Positions 27,561-37,341 of a DNA stretch of 44,429 nucleotides are shown here, one piece after another (the stretch's first letter is position 1; each line of letters opens with the position of its first letter). Origin of the DNA: Candidatus Competibacter sp. (GTDB taxonomy: Bacteria; Pseudomonadota; Gammaproteobacteria; Competibacterales; Competibacteraceae); contig JARSSH010000069.1 of NCBI GenBank assembly GCA_029624815.1, positions 1-44,429 of the forward strand, read 5' to 3'. The position numbers were made by a program, and so were the translations under genes. The notes beneath the pieces were generated by a model. The model searched no databases. It was not told the DNA's origin and saw only the letters and a program-made list of their open reading frames with translations.

Positions 27561-30257
27561 ATGGCTACGACGCTCAAACAAAAACAAATATCCGTGTTGA
27601 CCATGAATACCATGGCCTTCGCGGTGAATTTCGCCGTGTGGGTGATGTTCTCGGTCATTGGCATCAAGATTAAGGCCGAACTGAATCTCAACGAAACCGA
27701 ATTTGGCCTGCTGGTGGCCACCCCGATCCTGACCGGCTCGCTGGTGCGCCTGCCGCTGGGTATTCTCACCGATCGCTACGGTGGACGGGTCGTGTTTTTC
27801 CTCCAGATGCTCCTGGTGGCGATTCCGACCTGGATGGTTTCCTATGCCACCGAGTACTGGCAATACCTGGTGCTGGGCCTGTTCGTCGGCTTGGCCGGCG
27901 GCTCGTTCGCGGTGGGCATCGCCTACACCTCGGCCTGGTTTAGCAAGGAACGGCAGGGCACGGCGATGGGTATTTTTGGCGCCGGCAACGCCGGATCGTC
28001 GCTGACCAAGTTCATCGCTCCGCTAATCATCGCTTCGTTCGGCGCCTGGCAAATGGTGCCCAAGGTGTACGCCGTCGCCATGGTCGTCATGGCCGTGTTG
28101 TTCTGGTTGTTCACCTATACCGACCCCCTGCACGAAAAAGAGGCGGATCGAAACCGTGTCCGCCAGACCCTGGGCCAGCAATTGCTGCCCCTGTTCGATC
28201 CGCGGGTATGGCGCTTTGGCCTGGCTTATGCCTTCGTGTTTGGCGCGTTCGTGGCGCTGGCGCTCTGGTTGCCCAAATATTATGTCGGCGAATACGGCCT
28301 GCCCTTGGCCACCGCCGCGTTCCTGACCATCTTCTTCGATCTTCCTTCCGGCGCGATCCGCGCCCTGGGCGGCTGGGCTTCGGACAAGTGGGGCGGCAAT
28401 ACCGTGACTTGGTGGGTGTTGTGGGTCAGTCTGGTTTGCCTGTTTCTGCTCAGCTATCCGCCCACCACCCTGACCATCCACGGCATCAAGAGCGATGTCT
28501 CGTTCGACCTTGGAATCGGCATCGTGTTGTTCACCATCCTGGTATTCATCATCGGCGTGGCGCAAGGGTTCGGCAAGGCCAGCGTCTATCGCAGCCTGGC
28601 CGACCACTATTCGAGTCAGATGGGCGTGGTGGGCGGCATCGTCGGTCTGATCGGTGGCTTGGGAGGGTTTGTCCTGCCAATCATGTTCGGCGTCGCCGCC
28701 GACGCCATCGGCGTGCGCAGCAGTTGTTTCATGCTGATGTTCGCGCTGGTGGTGGTGACCATGATCTGGACCTGGCTGGCCGAGCGCGGCGAACGCGAAG
28801 CGATTTTGGAACGGCATGCCGACGCCCGCGCCGAGCTGGAACGGGCGGAACTGATCGAGCACGTCCGGCCACGCTGGCGTCGCCTGGTCGATTGGCGGCC
28901 CGACGACGAAACCTTCTGGGAACAGACGGGCCGGCGCATCGCCAACCGCAACCTATGGCTGTCGATGCCCGCCCTGCTGCTGGCCTTCGCCGTCTGGGTG
29001 GTGTGGAGCGTGATCGTGGTCGAGTTGCCGCACATTGGCTTCCAGTTTACCCCCACCCAGTTATTCTGGCTTGCGGCGCTGCCCGGTTTGTCGGGCGCCT
29101 TGTTCCGTCTGTTGTTCTCCTTCGTGGTGCCGATCTTCGGCGGGCGCAACTGGACGGTGTTTAGCACGGCCCTGCTGTTGCTCCCGACCCTATGGATCGG
29201 CGTGGCGGTGCAGGATCCGAGCACCAATTACGCCGTGTTCGTGGCGATTGCCCTGCTGTGCGGTCTGGGGGCCGGCAACTTCTCCTCCAGCATGGCGAAT
29301 ATCAGTTTCTTCTATCCGCGGCGTTTGCAGGGCACCGCGCTGGGTTTGAATGCGGGCATCGGCAATTTGGGGGTGGGCCTGGCGCAGTTGATCGCGCCGA
29401 TCGCGGTTTACGGCGGCGCGTTGTGGGTGCTGGGCGGCAACCCGCAAAGCCATACGGATGGTGCGATAAGCAGCCAGATTTGGGTGCAGAACGCGGGTTT
29501 CATCTGGGTGCCGTTCATCGCCGCCGCCGCCATCGCCGCGTACTTCGGCATGGACAACATTGCCAGCGTCAAGGCCGGTTTTGCCGAGCAGGCGGCGATT
29601 TTCAAGCACAAGCATCAGTGGCTGATGAGCTGGCTCTATATCGGCACCTTCGGTTCCTTTATCGGGCTGGCGGTCGGATTCCCCATGCTGGTCAACACCG
29701 TATTCCCCGGCGTGGACGCCTTCCAATTTGCCTTTATCGGCCCATTGCTCGCCGCCGTTGTCCGGCCCATCGGTGGCTGGCTGGCGGATCGCGTGGGCGG
29801 CGCGGTCATTACTGTAGGAATCTTCCTGATCATGACGGTGGCTCCTCTGGCCGCGACGGCATTCCTGCCTGGGGCAAGTGGCGGCGGCAACGTCATGGGT
29901 TTCGTGGCGATGTTCCTGGTTCTGTTCCTCGCCGCCGGCATCGGCAACGGCTCCACCTTCCGCATGATTCCCATCATCTTCCGCACCCTGCGCGAGCGGC
30001 AGGTTACCGACCGGAATGATGAAGCCGCGCTCGAACAGGCGCGACGCGACGGCGCGACCGAGGCGGCCGCCGCCATGGGCTTGAGCGCCGCGATCGCCGC
30101 TTTCGGTGGGTTTTTCATCCCCATGGCCTATGGCACCTCCATCGAACTGACCGGCAGTCCCCAGGGTGCGTTGTTCTTCTTTAGCGTGTTTTACCTGAGC
30201 TGCGTGCTGGTGACTTGGCGGTGGTATTCACGCAAGGGGGCCGAAGTGGCGTGCTGA
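27561..30257 (+). CDS. narK: NarK1-NarK2 fusion nitrate/nitrite transporter
   Basis: 898 residues with two complete MFS domains of 12 helices each. The N half (about 1-425) is NarK1-like, with GLAGGSFAVGIAYTSAWF and GKASVYRSLADHY in place of the nitrate signature; NarK1 types are nitrate/proton symporters. The C half (about 465-898) is NarK2-like with GLGAGNFSSSMANISFF and GIGNGSTFRMI, the nitrate signatures of nitrate/nitrite antiporters. Such fusions are known in denitrifiers such as Paracoccus. The linker (about 440-468) contains FWEQTGRRIANRNLW, the same motif that starts the next transporter. A GAGG box precedes ATG 27561. It is the first gene of the narK-narK-narGHJI run. Confidence 0.94.
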   Translation: MATTLKQKQISVLTMNTMAFAVNFAVWVMFSVIGIKIKAELNLNETEFGLLVATPILTGSLVRLPLGILTDRYGGRVVFFLQMLLVAIPTWMVSYATEYWQYLVLGLFVGLAGGSFAVGIAYTSAWFSKERQGTAMGIFGAGNAGSSLTKFIAPLIIASFGAWQMVPKVYAVAMVVMAVLFWLFTYTDPLHEKEADRNRVRQTLGQQLLPLFDPRVWRFGLAYAFVFGAFVALALWLPKYYVGEYGLPLATAAFLTIFFDLPSGAIRALGGWASDKWGGNTVTWWVLWVSLVCLFLLSYPPTTLTIHGIKSDVSFDLGIGIVLFTILVFIIGVAQGFGKASVYRSLADHYSSQMGVVGGIVGLIGGLGGFVLPIMFGVAADAIGVRSSCFMLMFALVVVTMIWTWLAERGEREAILERHADARAELERAELIEHVRPRWRRLVDWRPDDETFWEQTGRRIANRNLWLSMPALLLAFAVWVVWSVIVVELPHIGFQFTPTQLFWLAALPGLSGALFRLLFSFVVPIFGGRNWTVFSTALLLLPTLWIGVAVQDPSTNYAVFVAIALLCGLGAGNFSSSMANISFFYPRRLQGTALGLNAGIGNLGVGLAQLIAPIAVYGGALWVLGGNPQSHTDGAISSQIWVQNAGFIWVPFIAAAAIAAYFGMDNIASVKAGFAEQAAIFKHKHQWLMSWLYIGTFGSFIGLAVGFPMLVNTVFPGVDAFQFAFIGPLLAAVVRPIGGWLADRVGGAVITVGIFLIMTVAPLAATAFLPGASGGGNVMGFVAMFLVLFLAAGIGNGSTFRMIPIIFRTLRERQVTDRNDEAALEQARRDGATEAAAAMGLSAAIAAFGGFFIPMAYGTSIELTGSPQGALFFFSVFYLSCVLVTWRWYSRKGAEVAC

Positions 30258-30318
30258 AAGCGAAGACGCTGATGAAAATCATATTTTACATATAGTTATA
30301 TTATAGAGGTTCATCATC

Positions 30319-31935
30319 ATGGCAGACATCCGTGAATGGCGCGTGGAAGACACCCAGTTTTGGGAGACCACGGGCAAAGGCATCGCCAACCGCAATCTGT
30401 GGATTTCCATTCCCAGCCTGTTGTGCGGTTTCGCGGTGTGGATTTACTGGAGCATCATCACCGTCCAGATGCTCAACGCGGGTTTCCCGTTCAAGCCGGC
30501 GGAGTTGTTCACGCTGGCGGCCATCGCCGGTTTGACCGGAGCGACTTTGCGTATCCCGTCGAGCTTCTTCATCCGCATCGCCGGCGGTCGCAACACCATC
30601 GTGTTCACCACGGCCTTGCTGATGATCCCGGCGCTGGGCACCGGCATCGCCTTGCAGAGCAAGGAAACGCCGTTGTGGGTATTTCAGTTGCTGGCGTTTC
30701 TGTCCGGTTTCGGCGGCGGTAACTTCGCTTCCAGCATGTCCAACATCAGCTTTTTCTTTCCCAAACGGATGCAGGGGTTGGCGCTGGGTCTGAATGCCGG
30801 GCTGGGCAACGCCGGGGTGACCACCATGCAGATTCTGGTGCCGCTGGTGATGACCATCCCGCTCCTGGGCAGCTTTGGCGGCGAACCGGTGACGCTGGTG
30901 CAGGCGTCCGGTTCGCTGATCGGCAAGGTTCCCGCCGGCGCGCCGACCTATATTCAGAACGCGGGCTTCGTCTGGCTGTTCCTGCTCGTGCCGCTGGCGT
31001 TCATCGGCTGGTTCGGCATGAACAACATCCGAACCGAGGAAATCTCGCCGAACATCGGCTCGCCGGTGGGGGCTATCTCCAAGATCGTCGGGATGTTGCT
31101 GATCGGGTTTGTCGCCGCCGGCGTGGGTTTGTACCTGATCCTGCCGGCGCCTGCTGGACTGGGCCTCCCTTCATGGACCAAGTGGGTGGTGCTGCCCGGC
31201 GTCATCGCTCTGACCGTGTTCCTGCTCAAGCTGATTCCCGGCGAGATCAAACCCAATCTTCAGCGGCAGTACCTGATCTTCGGCAACAAGCACACCTGGG
31301 TCATGAGCGTGATCTACACCATGACTTTCGGCAGTTTCATCGGCTATTCCGCCGCCTTCGCCCTGGCGATCAAGGTGATCTTCGGATTCAGCCACGTCGC
31401 CGGCGCGGATGGCGTGCTGACTCACGCCACGGTCAACCCCAACGCCCCCAGCGCCTTGATGTACGCCTGGATGGGGCCGTTCATCGGTGCGCTGATCCGG
31501 CCGATCGGCGGCTGGATTTCCGACAAGGTCGGCGGCGCGCTGGTCACGCAGATTATTACCGTGGTGATGATCGCCGCCGCGTTGGGCGTGGCCTATTACA
31601 TGAGCGTCGCCTATCAATCGGCGACGCCGGAACAATATTTCATGCCGTTCTTCCTGCTGTTCCTAACCCTGTTCGCGGCCAGCGGCATCGGCAATGGTTC
31701 CACCTTCCGCACCATCGCCATGGTGTTTCCCAAGGAGCAGGCCGGGCCGGTGCTGGGCTGGACGTCGGCGGTCGCCGCGTATGGCGCCTTCATCATCCCG
31801 CAGGTGTTCGGCGAGCAGATCAACGCCACCACTCCCGAGTACGCCCTCTACGGCTTCGCCGTTTTCTACTTCATCTGTCTGGTGCTGAACTGGTGGTATT
31901 ACCTCGGCCCCAAGGCGGAGTTCAAGAATCCCTGA
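30319..31935 (+). CDS. narK2: NarK2-type nitrate/nitrite antiporter
   Basis: 538 residues, 12 or more helices. Its N-terminus (FWETTGKGIANRNLW) copies the linker of the preceding fusion, and it has both nitrate signatures (GGGNFASSMSNISFF and GIGNGSTFRTIAMVF). It should exchange external nitrate for the nitrite made by NarG. Two extra hydrophobic segments near residues 255-320 set it apart from the fusion's C half. GAGGT precedes ATG. The 61-base gap before it is very AT-rich. It ends 30 bases before narG. Confidence 0.93.
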   Translation: MADIREWRVEDTQFWETTGKGIANRNLWISIPSLLCGFAVWIYWSIITVQMLNAGFPFKPAELFTLAAIAGLTGATLRIPSSFFIRIAGGRNTIVFTTALLMIPALGTGIALQSKETPLWVFQLLAFLSGFGGGNFASSMSNISFFFPKRMQGLALGLNAGLGNAGVTTMQILVPLVMTIPLLGSFGGEPVTLVQASGSLIGKVPAGAPTYIQNAGFVWLFLLVPLAFIGWFGMNNIRTEEISPNIGSPVGAISKIVGMLLIGFVAAGVGLYLILPAPAGLGLPSWTKWVVLPGVIALTVFLLKLIPGEIKPNLQRQYLIFGNKHTWVMSVIYTMTFGSFIGYSAAFALAIKVIFGFSHVAGADGVLTHATVNPNAPSALMYAWMGPFIGALIRPIGGWISDKVGGALVTQIITVVMIAAALGVAYYMSVAYQSATPEQYFMPFFLLFLTLFAASGIGNGSTFRTIAMVFPKEQAGPVLGWTSAVAAYGAFIIPQVFGEQINATTPEYALYGFAVFYFICLVLNWWYYLGPKAEFKNP

Positions 31936-31965
31936 GCGGCCCCGTCCCACAGTGAGGTTATCGCT

Positions 31966-34900
31966 ATGAGTCACTTTCTCGACCGGCTGAATTTCTTCAG
32001 GAAAACCGCCGATACCTTCTCCGGTGAGCACGGCATCGTCACCAACGAAGACCGCGGCTGGGAAGACGCCTACCGCGCTCGCTGGCAGCACGACAAGGTC
32101 GTGCGCTCCACCCACGGCGTGAACTGCACCGGCTCGTGTAGCTGGAAGATTTACGTCAAGAACGGCCTGGTGACCTGGGAGACCCAGCAGACCGACTATC
32201 CGCGCACCCGCGACGATTTGCCCAACCACGAGCCGCGCGGCTGCCAGCGCGGCGCGTCCTATAGCTGGTATCTGTACAGCGCCAACCGGGTGAAATACCC
32301 GATGGTGCGGGGTCGCTTGCTCAAGTTGTGGCGCGCGGCGCTGGCGGAGAAGAAAGACCCGGTGGACGCCTGGGCCTCCATCGTCGAGGATTCCGTCAAG
32401 GCGACCGAATACAAGAGCCAGCGCGGCCTGGGCGGTTTCGTCCGCGCCACCTGGGACGAAGTCAACCAGCTTATCGCCGCCGCCAACGTCTACACCACCA
32501 AACAGTACGGCCCGGATCGGATTTACGGGTTCTCGCCGATTCCGGCGATGTCGATGGTGTCCTACGCCGCCGGTTCCCGCTACCTGTCGCTGATCGGCGG
32601 GGCGTGCGGCTCGTTCTACGACTGGTACTGCGACCTGCCGCCGGCCAGCCCGATGATCTGGGGCGAACAGACCGACGTGCCCGAATCCGCCGACTGGTAC
32701 AACTCCACCTTCCTGATGATGTGGGGCTCGAACGTCCCGCAGACCCGCACCCCGGACGCCCACTTCATGACCGAGGTGCGCTACAAGGGCGCCAAGACCG
32801 TTGTCGTCTGCCCGGACTATTCGGAAGCGTCGAAATTCGCCGACATCTGGCTCCATCCCAAGCAGGGCACCGACGCCGCCGTGGCGATGGCGATGGGTCA
32901 CGTCATCCTGCGCGAGTTTCATCTCGACGGGAAGTCGGAATACTTCACCGACTACGTCCGCACCAAGACCGATTTCCCGGTATTGGTTCTGCTGGACCGG
33001 CGGGACGATGGAAGCTACGTCAACGGCCGTTTCCTGCGCGCCTCCGATCTGACCGGCGGTGCCGAGCAGGCCAACAATCCCGAATGGAAGACGCTGGCCT
33101 TCGACGAGAACAGCGGCAAACTGATCGTGCCGAATGGCTCCATCGGGTTCCGCTGGGGCGAGAAGGAGGGCATGGTCGGCAAGTGGAACCTGGAGCCGAA
33201 GGAGTCCCTGAGCGGGGCCGAAACCCAGTTGCGGCTGTCGGTGAACGACATCAAGGACGAGGTGGCGCCGGTCGCGTTCCCGTATTTCGGCTCGACCCAG
33301 CACCCGCATTTCGCCTGCACCGAGCATGACGCCGTGCAAGTTCGCAACGTGCCGGCGAAGAAGATCAAGCTGGCCGATGGCTCCGAGGCGCTGGTCGCTA
33401 CCGTTTACGATCTGACCTTGGCGCAATACGGTCTGGATCGCGGTCTGGGTGGCGGTAACGTCGCCAAAACCTATGACGACGATGTGCCTTATACCCCGGC
33501 CTGGCAAGAAAGGATTACCGGAACACCGCGCGAACAGATCATCACCGTCGCCCGCCAGTTTGCCGAAAACGCCGATAAGACCCACGGCAAGTCGATGATC
33601 ATCATCGGCGCGGCGATGAACCACTGGTATCACATGGACATGAACTACCGGGGCGTCATCAATATGCTGATGATGTGCGGCTGCGTCGGCCAGAGCGGCG
33701 GCGGCTGGTCGCACTACGTCGGCCAGGAGAAGCTGCGCCCGCAAACCGGTTGGACCGCGCTGGCCTTCGCCCTGGACTGGCACCGCCCGCCCCGCCACAT
33801 GAACTCCACCTCGTTTTGGTACATCCACAGCAGCCAGTGGCGGCACGAAAAACTGGCGATGACCGAGGTGCTCTCGCCGCTGGCCGATCCCAAGCAATGG
33901 CAGGGCACGCAGATCGATTACAACGTGCGCTCGGTGCGGATGGGCTGGCTGCCCAGCGCCCCGCAACTCGACCAAAATCCGCTGGCGGTTGCCAAGGCAG
34001 CAGCGGCAGCGGGCGAGGAACCCGCTCCCTACGTCGTCAAAAGTTTGAAATCCGGCCAGCTCGGCTTCGCCTTCGAGGATCCGGACAATCCGGCCAATTT
34101 CCCGCGCAACCTGTTTGTGTGGCGCTCCAACCTGCTCGGTTCCTCCGGTAAGGGCCACGAATATTTCCTCAAATACCTGTTGGGCACCACGCACGGCGTG
34201 CAAGGCAAGGATTTGGGCGAGGAAGGCGGTGAGAAGCCGCTGGAAGTCAAGTGGCGCGACGCCGCGCACGGCAAGCTCGATTTGCTGGTGACGCTGGACT
34301 TCCGCATGTCCACCACCTGCATGTACTCGGACATCGTGCTGCCGACCGCGACCTGGTACGAGAAGAACGACCTCAACACTTCCGACATGCACCCGTTTAT
34401 CCATCCGCTGAGCGCGGCGGTGGACCCGGCCTGGGAGTCGCGGACCGACTGGGACATCTTCAAGGGCATCGCCAAGGCGTTTTCCGAAACCTGCCCCGGC
34501 CATCTCGGCGTGGAGAAGGACATCGTCGCCTTGCCGACCCTGCACGATACCCCGACCGAACTGGCGCAGCCGCTCGATGTGAAGGACTGGAAGAAGGGCG
34601 AATGTGAGTTGATTCCCGGCAAGACCGCGCCCAGCCTGATCGTGGTCGAGCGCGACTATCCCAACACCTACCGGAAGTTCACCGCGCTTGGCCCGCTGAT
34701 GAGCAAGATCGGCAACGGCGGCAAGGGCATCAATTGGAACACCGAGCACGAGGTCGAGGCGCTCGCCACGCTGAACTACACCGTGCAGGAGGAGGGCGTT
34801 TCCAAGGGCTTGCCGCGGATCGAGAGCGACATCGACGCCGCCGAGGTGATTCTGATGCTGGCGCCGGAGACCAACGGCCACGTCGCCGTGAAATCCTGGG

Positions 34901-35730
34901 CGGCGCTCTCCAAGATCACCGGCCGCGATCACACCCATCTGGCCATCCCCAAGGAGCACGAGAAGATCCGCTTCCGCGACATCGTCGCCCAGCCGCGCAA
35001 GATCATCTCCTCGCCGACCTGGTCGGGCCTGGAAGACGAGAAGGTCAGCTACAACGCGGGCTACACCAACGTCCACGAGTTGATCCCGTGGCGGACTTTG
35101 ACCGGCCGCCAGCAGTTCTATCAGGATCATCCCTGGATGCTGGGTTTCGGCGAGGCGATGTGCGCCTACCGGCCGCCGGTGGACATGAAGACGGTCGAGC
35201 CGATCATCGGCCAGAAACCGAACGGCAACAAGGAAATCGTGCTGAACTTTATCACCCCGCACCAGAAATGGGGCATCCACAGCACCTACACCGACAACCT
35301 GCTGATGCTCACCCTGTCGCGCGGTGGTCCGATCATCTGGATATCGGAGATCGATGCCAAAAAAGCCGGCATTGAGGACAACGACTGGATCGAGGCCTAC
35401 AACCTCAACGGCGCCATCGCCGCCCGCGCCGTGGTCAGCCAGCGCGTGCCCGAAGGCATGTCGATGATGTACCACGCCCAGGAGAAGATCGTGAACACGC
35501 CCGGCTCGGAAATCACCGGTACCCGTGGCGGCATTCACAACTCGGTCACCCGAGCGGTGCTGAAGCCGACCCACATGATCGGCGGCTACGCCCAGCAAAG
35601 CTACGGCTTCAACTATTACGGCACCGTCGGCAGCAACCGCGACGAGTTCATCATCGTCCGCAAGATGGCCAAGATCGACTGGATGGACGACGAAACTTCG
35701 TCCGAAGCCACCACCGTGGAGGCGCATTGA
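31966..35730 (+). CDS. narG: Respiratory nitrate reductase alpha subunit
   Basis: 1254 residues, the catalytic subunit on the cytoplasmic side of the inner membrane. It reduces nitrate to nitrite at Mo-bisMGD. The FS0 [4Fe-4S] ligands His50, Cys54, Cys58 and Cys93 are present (STHGVNCTGSCSW, RGCQRG). The Mo ligand Asp223 lies in YDWYCDLPPASP (Asp222 in E. coli numbering without Met). The N-terminus MSHFLDRLNFF lacks a Tat motif, as expected for NarG that is held by NarI. Substrate-channel and MGD-binding stretches (WGSNVPQTRTPDAHF, KQGTDAA) are intact. narH begins 2 bases after its stop. Confidence 0.98.
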   Translation: MSHFLDRLNFFRKTADTFSGEHGIVTNEDRGWEDAYRARWQHDKVVRSTHGVNCTGSCSWKIYVKNGLVTWETQQTDYPRTRDDLPNHEPRGCQRGASYSWYLYSANRVKYPMVRGRLLKLWRAALAEKKDPVDAWASIVEDSVKATEYKSQRGLGGFVRATWDEVNQLIAAANVYTTKQYGPDRIYGFSPIPAMSMVSYAAGSRYLSLIGGACGSFYDWYCDLPPASPMIWGEQTDVPESADWYNSTFLMMWGSNVPQTRTPDAHFMTEVRYKGAKTVVVCPDYSEASKFADIWLHPKQGTDAAVAMAMGHVILREFHLDGKSEYFTDYVRTKTDFPVLVLLDRRDDGSYVNGRFLRASDLTGGAEQANNPEWKTLAFDENSGKLIVPNGSIGFRWGEKEGMVGKWNLEPKESLSGAETQLRLSVNDIKDEVAPVAFPYFGSTQHPHFACTEHDAVQVRNVPAKKIKLADGSEALVATVYDLTLAQYGLDRGLGGGNVAKTYDDDVPYTPAWQERITGTPREQIITVARQFAENADKTHGKSMIIIGAAMNHWYHMDMNYRGVINMLMMCGCVGQSGGGWSHYVGQEKLRPQTGWTALAFALDWHRPPRHMNSTSFWYIHSSQWRHEKLAMTEVLSPLADPKQWQGTQIDYNVRSVRMGWLPSAPQLDQNPLAVAKAAAAAGEEPAPYVVKSLKSGQLGFAFEDPDNPANFPRNLFVWRSNLLGSSGKGHEYFLKYLLGTTHGVQGKDLGEEGGEKPLEVKWRDAAHGKLDLLVTLDFRMSTTCMYSDIVLPTATWYEKNDLNTSDMHPFIHPLSAAVDPAWESRTDWDIFKGIAKAFSETCPGHLGVEKDIVALPTLHDTPTELAQPLDVKDWKKGECELIPGKTAPSLIVVERDYPNTYRKFTALGPLMSKIGNGGKGINWNTEHEVEALATLNYTVQEEGVSKGLPRIESDIDAAEVILMLAPETNGHVAVKSWAALSKITGRDHTHLAIPKEHEKIRFRDIVAQPRKIISSPTWSGLEDEKVSYNAGYTNVHELIPWRTLTGRQQFYQDHPWMLGFGEAMCAYRPPVDMKTVEPIIGQKPNGNKEIVLNFITPHQKWGIHSTYTDNLLMLTLSRGGPIIWISEIDAKKAGIEDNDWIEAYNLNGAIAARAVVSQRVPEGMSMMYHAQEKIVNTPGSEITGTRGGIHNSVTRAVLKPTHMIGGYAQQSYGFNYYGTVGSNRDEFIIVRKMAKIDWMDDETSSEATTVEAH

Positions 35731-35732
35731 TC

Positions 35733-37286
35733 ATGAAAGTACGCGCGCAAATCGCCATGGTCCTGAACCTGGACAAGTGCATCGGTTGTCACACCTGTTC
35801 GGTGACCTGCAAGAACGTTTGGACCAGCCGCGACGGCATGGAGTACGCCTGGTTCAACAACGTCGAGACCAAACCCGGCATCGGCTACCCCAAGGAGTGG
35901 GAGAATCAGAGCAAATGGAACGGCGGCTGGAAGCGGCGCCGGGACGGCAAGATCGAACCCAAGCAGGGCGGCAAGTGGCGGATTCTGGCCAACATCTTCG
36001 CCAATCCCGACCTGCCGGCCATCGACGACTATTACGAGCCGTGGGACTACGACTACGCGCATTTGCAGAACGCGCCGGAGTCGAAAGCCATGCCCACCGC
36101 CCGGCCGCGCTCCGCCGTCAGCGGCGAGCGGATGGAGAAAATCCACTGGGGACCGAACTGGGAGGAAATCCTCGGCACCGAATTCGCCAAGCGCTCGAAG
36201 GACTATAACTTCGAGAACGTGCAGAAGGAGATGTACGGCGAGTTCGAAAACACCTTCATGATGTACCTGCCGCGCCTGTGCGAGCACTGCCTGAACCCGG
36301 CCTGCGTCGCGTCCTGTCCCAGCGGCGCGATCTACAAGCGCGAGGAAGACGGCATCGTCCTGATCGATCAGGATAAATGCCGGGGCTGGCGGATGTGCGT
36401 GTCCGGCTGTCCGTACAAGAAGATTTACTACAACTGGAACACCGGCAAATCCGAGAAGTGCATTCTCTGCTATCCGCGCATCGAGTCCGGCCAACCGACG
36501 GTCTGCTCGGAAACCTGCGTCGGGCGCATCCGCTATCTGGGCGTGCTGCTGTACGACGCCGACCAGATCGAAAAAGCCGCCAGCGTTACCGACGAGCAAA
36601 GTTTGTATCGGGCGCAGCTCGACATGTTCCTCGATCCCTTCAGCCCGGTCGTACAGGCCGAGGCGCGCAAGGCCGGCATTCCCGACGCCTGGTTGCAGGC
36701 CGCCCAGGATTCGCCGATCTACAAAATGGCGATCGAGTGGAAGATCGCCTTCCCGCTGCATCCCGAATACCGCACCCTGCCGATGGTCTGGTACGTGCCG
36801 GCGCTGTCGCCGATCCAGGCCCGCGCCGAGGCCGGCCAAATCGGCATGAACGGCATTATCCCCGACGTCGGCTCGCTGCGGATTCCGCTGAAGTATCTGG
36901 CCAACCTGCTGACCGCCGGCGACGAAAAGCCGGTCAAGCTGGCGCTGGAGCGGATGCTGGCGATGCGCGCCTACATGCGGGCGAAAGTGGTGGACGGCGA
37001 GGTGAAGGAGGATGTGCTGAAGGCGGTCAACCTCCGCATCGATCAGGTCGAGTCGATGTATCGCTATCTGGCCATTGCCAATTACGAGGATCGCTTCGTC
37101 ATTCCGACCAGTCACCGCGAATACGCCAGCGCCACCTACGACGCTTTCGGCGAACGCGGCGGCTGCGGTTTCAGCTTCGGTAACGGCTGCTCGCCGGGCA
37201 CCGACAAGACCAATCTGTTCGGCGGCAAAAAGGCGACCACGCGCCGGGCGATCCCGATCAAAGTGGAACCGCCGGCCAAAGCCTGA
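35733..37286 (+). CDS. narH: Respiratory nitrate reductase beta subunit
   Basis: 517 residues carrying four iron-sulfur clusters that pass electrons from NarI to NarG. The cysteine groups CIGCHTCSVTC, CEHCLNPACVASC, CRGWRMCVSGC (with the Trp typical of the [3Fe-4S] site) and CILCYPRIESGQPTVC are all intact. ATG 35733 matches the family start MKVRAQIAMVLNLDKC. It is followed by a palindromic repeat before narJ. Confidence 0.98.
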   Translation: MKVRAQIAMVLNLDKCIGCHTCSVTCKNVWTSRDGMEYAWFNNVETKPGIGYPKEWENQSKWNGGWKRRRDGKIEPKQGGKWRILANIFANPDLPAIDDYYEPWDYDYAHLQNAPESKAMPTARPRSAVSGERMEKIHWGPNWEEILGTEFAKRSKDYNFENVQKEMYGEFENTFMMYLPRLCEHCLNPACVASCPSGAIYKREEDGIVLIDQDKCRGWRMCVSGCPYKKIYYNWNTGKSEKCILCYPRIESGQPTVCSETCVGRIRYLGVLLYDADQIEKAASVTDEQSLYRAQLDMFLDPFSPVVQAEARKAGIPDAWLQAAQDSPIYKMAIEWKIAFPLHPEYRTLPMVWYVPALSPIQARAEAGQIGMNGIIPDVGSLRIPLKYLANLLTAGDEKPVKLALERMLAMRAYMRAKVVDGEVKEDVLKAVNLRIDQVESMYRYLAIANYEDRFVIPTSHREYASATYDAFGERGGCGFSFGNGCSPGTDKTNLFGGKKATTRRAIPIKVEPPAKA

Positions 37287-37296
37287 ACCGCGGCCC

Positions 37297-37321
37297 GTAG
37301 GGTACGCATTGCGTACCCTAC
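37297..37321 (+). repeat. Perfect 12-bp palindrome between narH and narJ
   Basis: GTAGGGTACGCA (37297-37308) and TGCGTACCCTAC (37310-37321) with a single T between them. The TAGGGTRCGCA-type palindrome is a common dispersed intergenic element. No T run follows, so it is more likely an mRNA-stabilising or processing hairpin than a terminator. It occupies almost the whole 55-base gap. Confidence 0.75.
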
Positions 37322-37341
37322 TCATGCAACGAGGTGAAACG

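Noticed and set aside
31663-35727. 1354-codon minus-strand open frame opposite narG
   Set aside because: It is a GC-rich shadow of narG. The plus strand encodes an intact, highly conserved NarG with all ligands.
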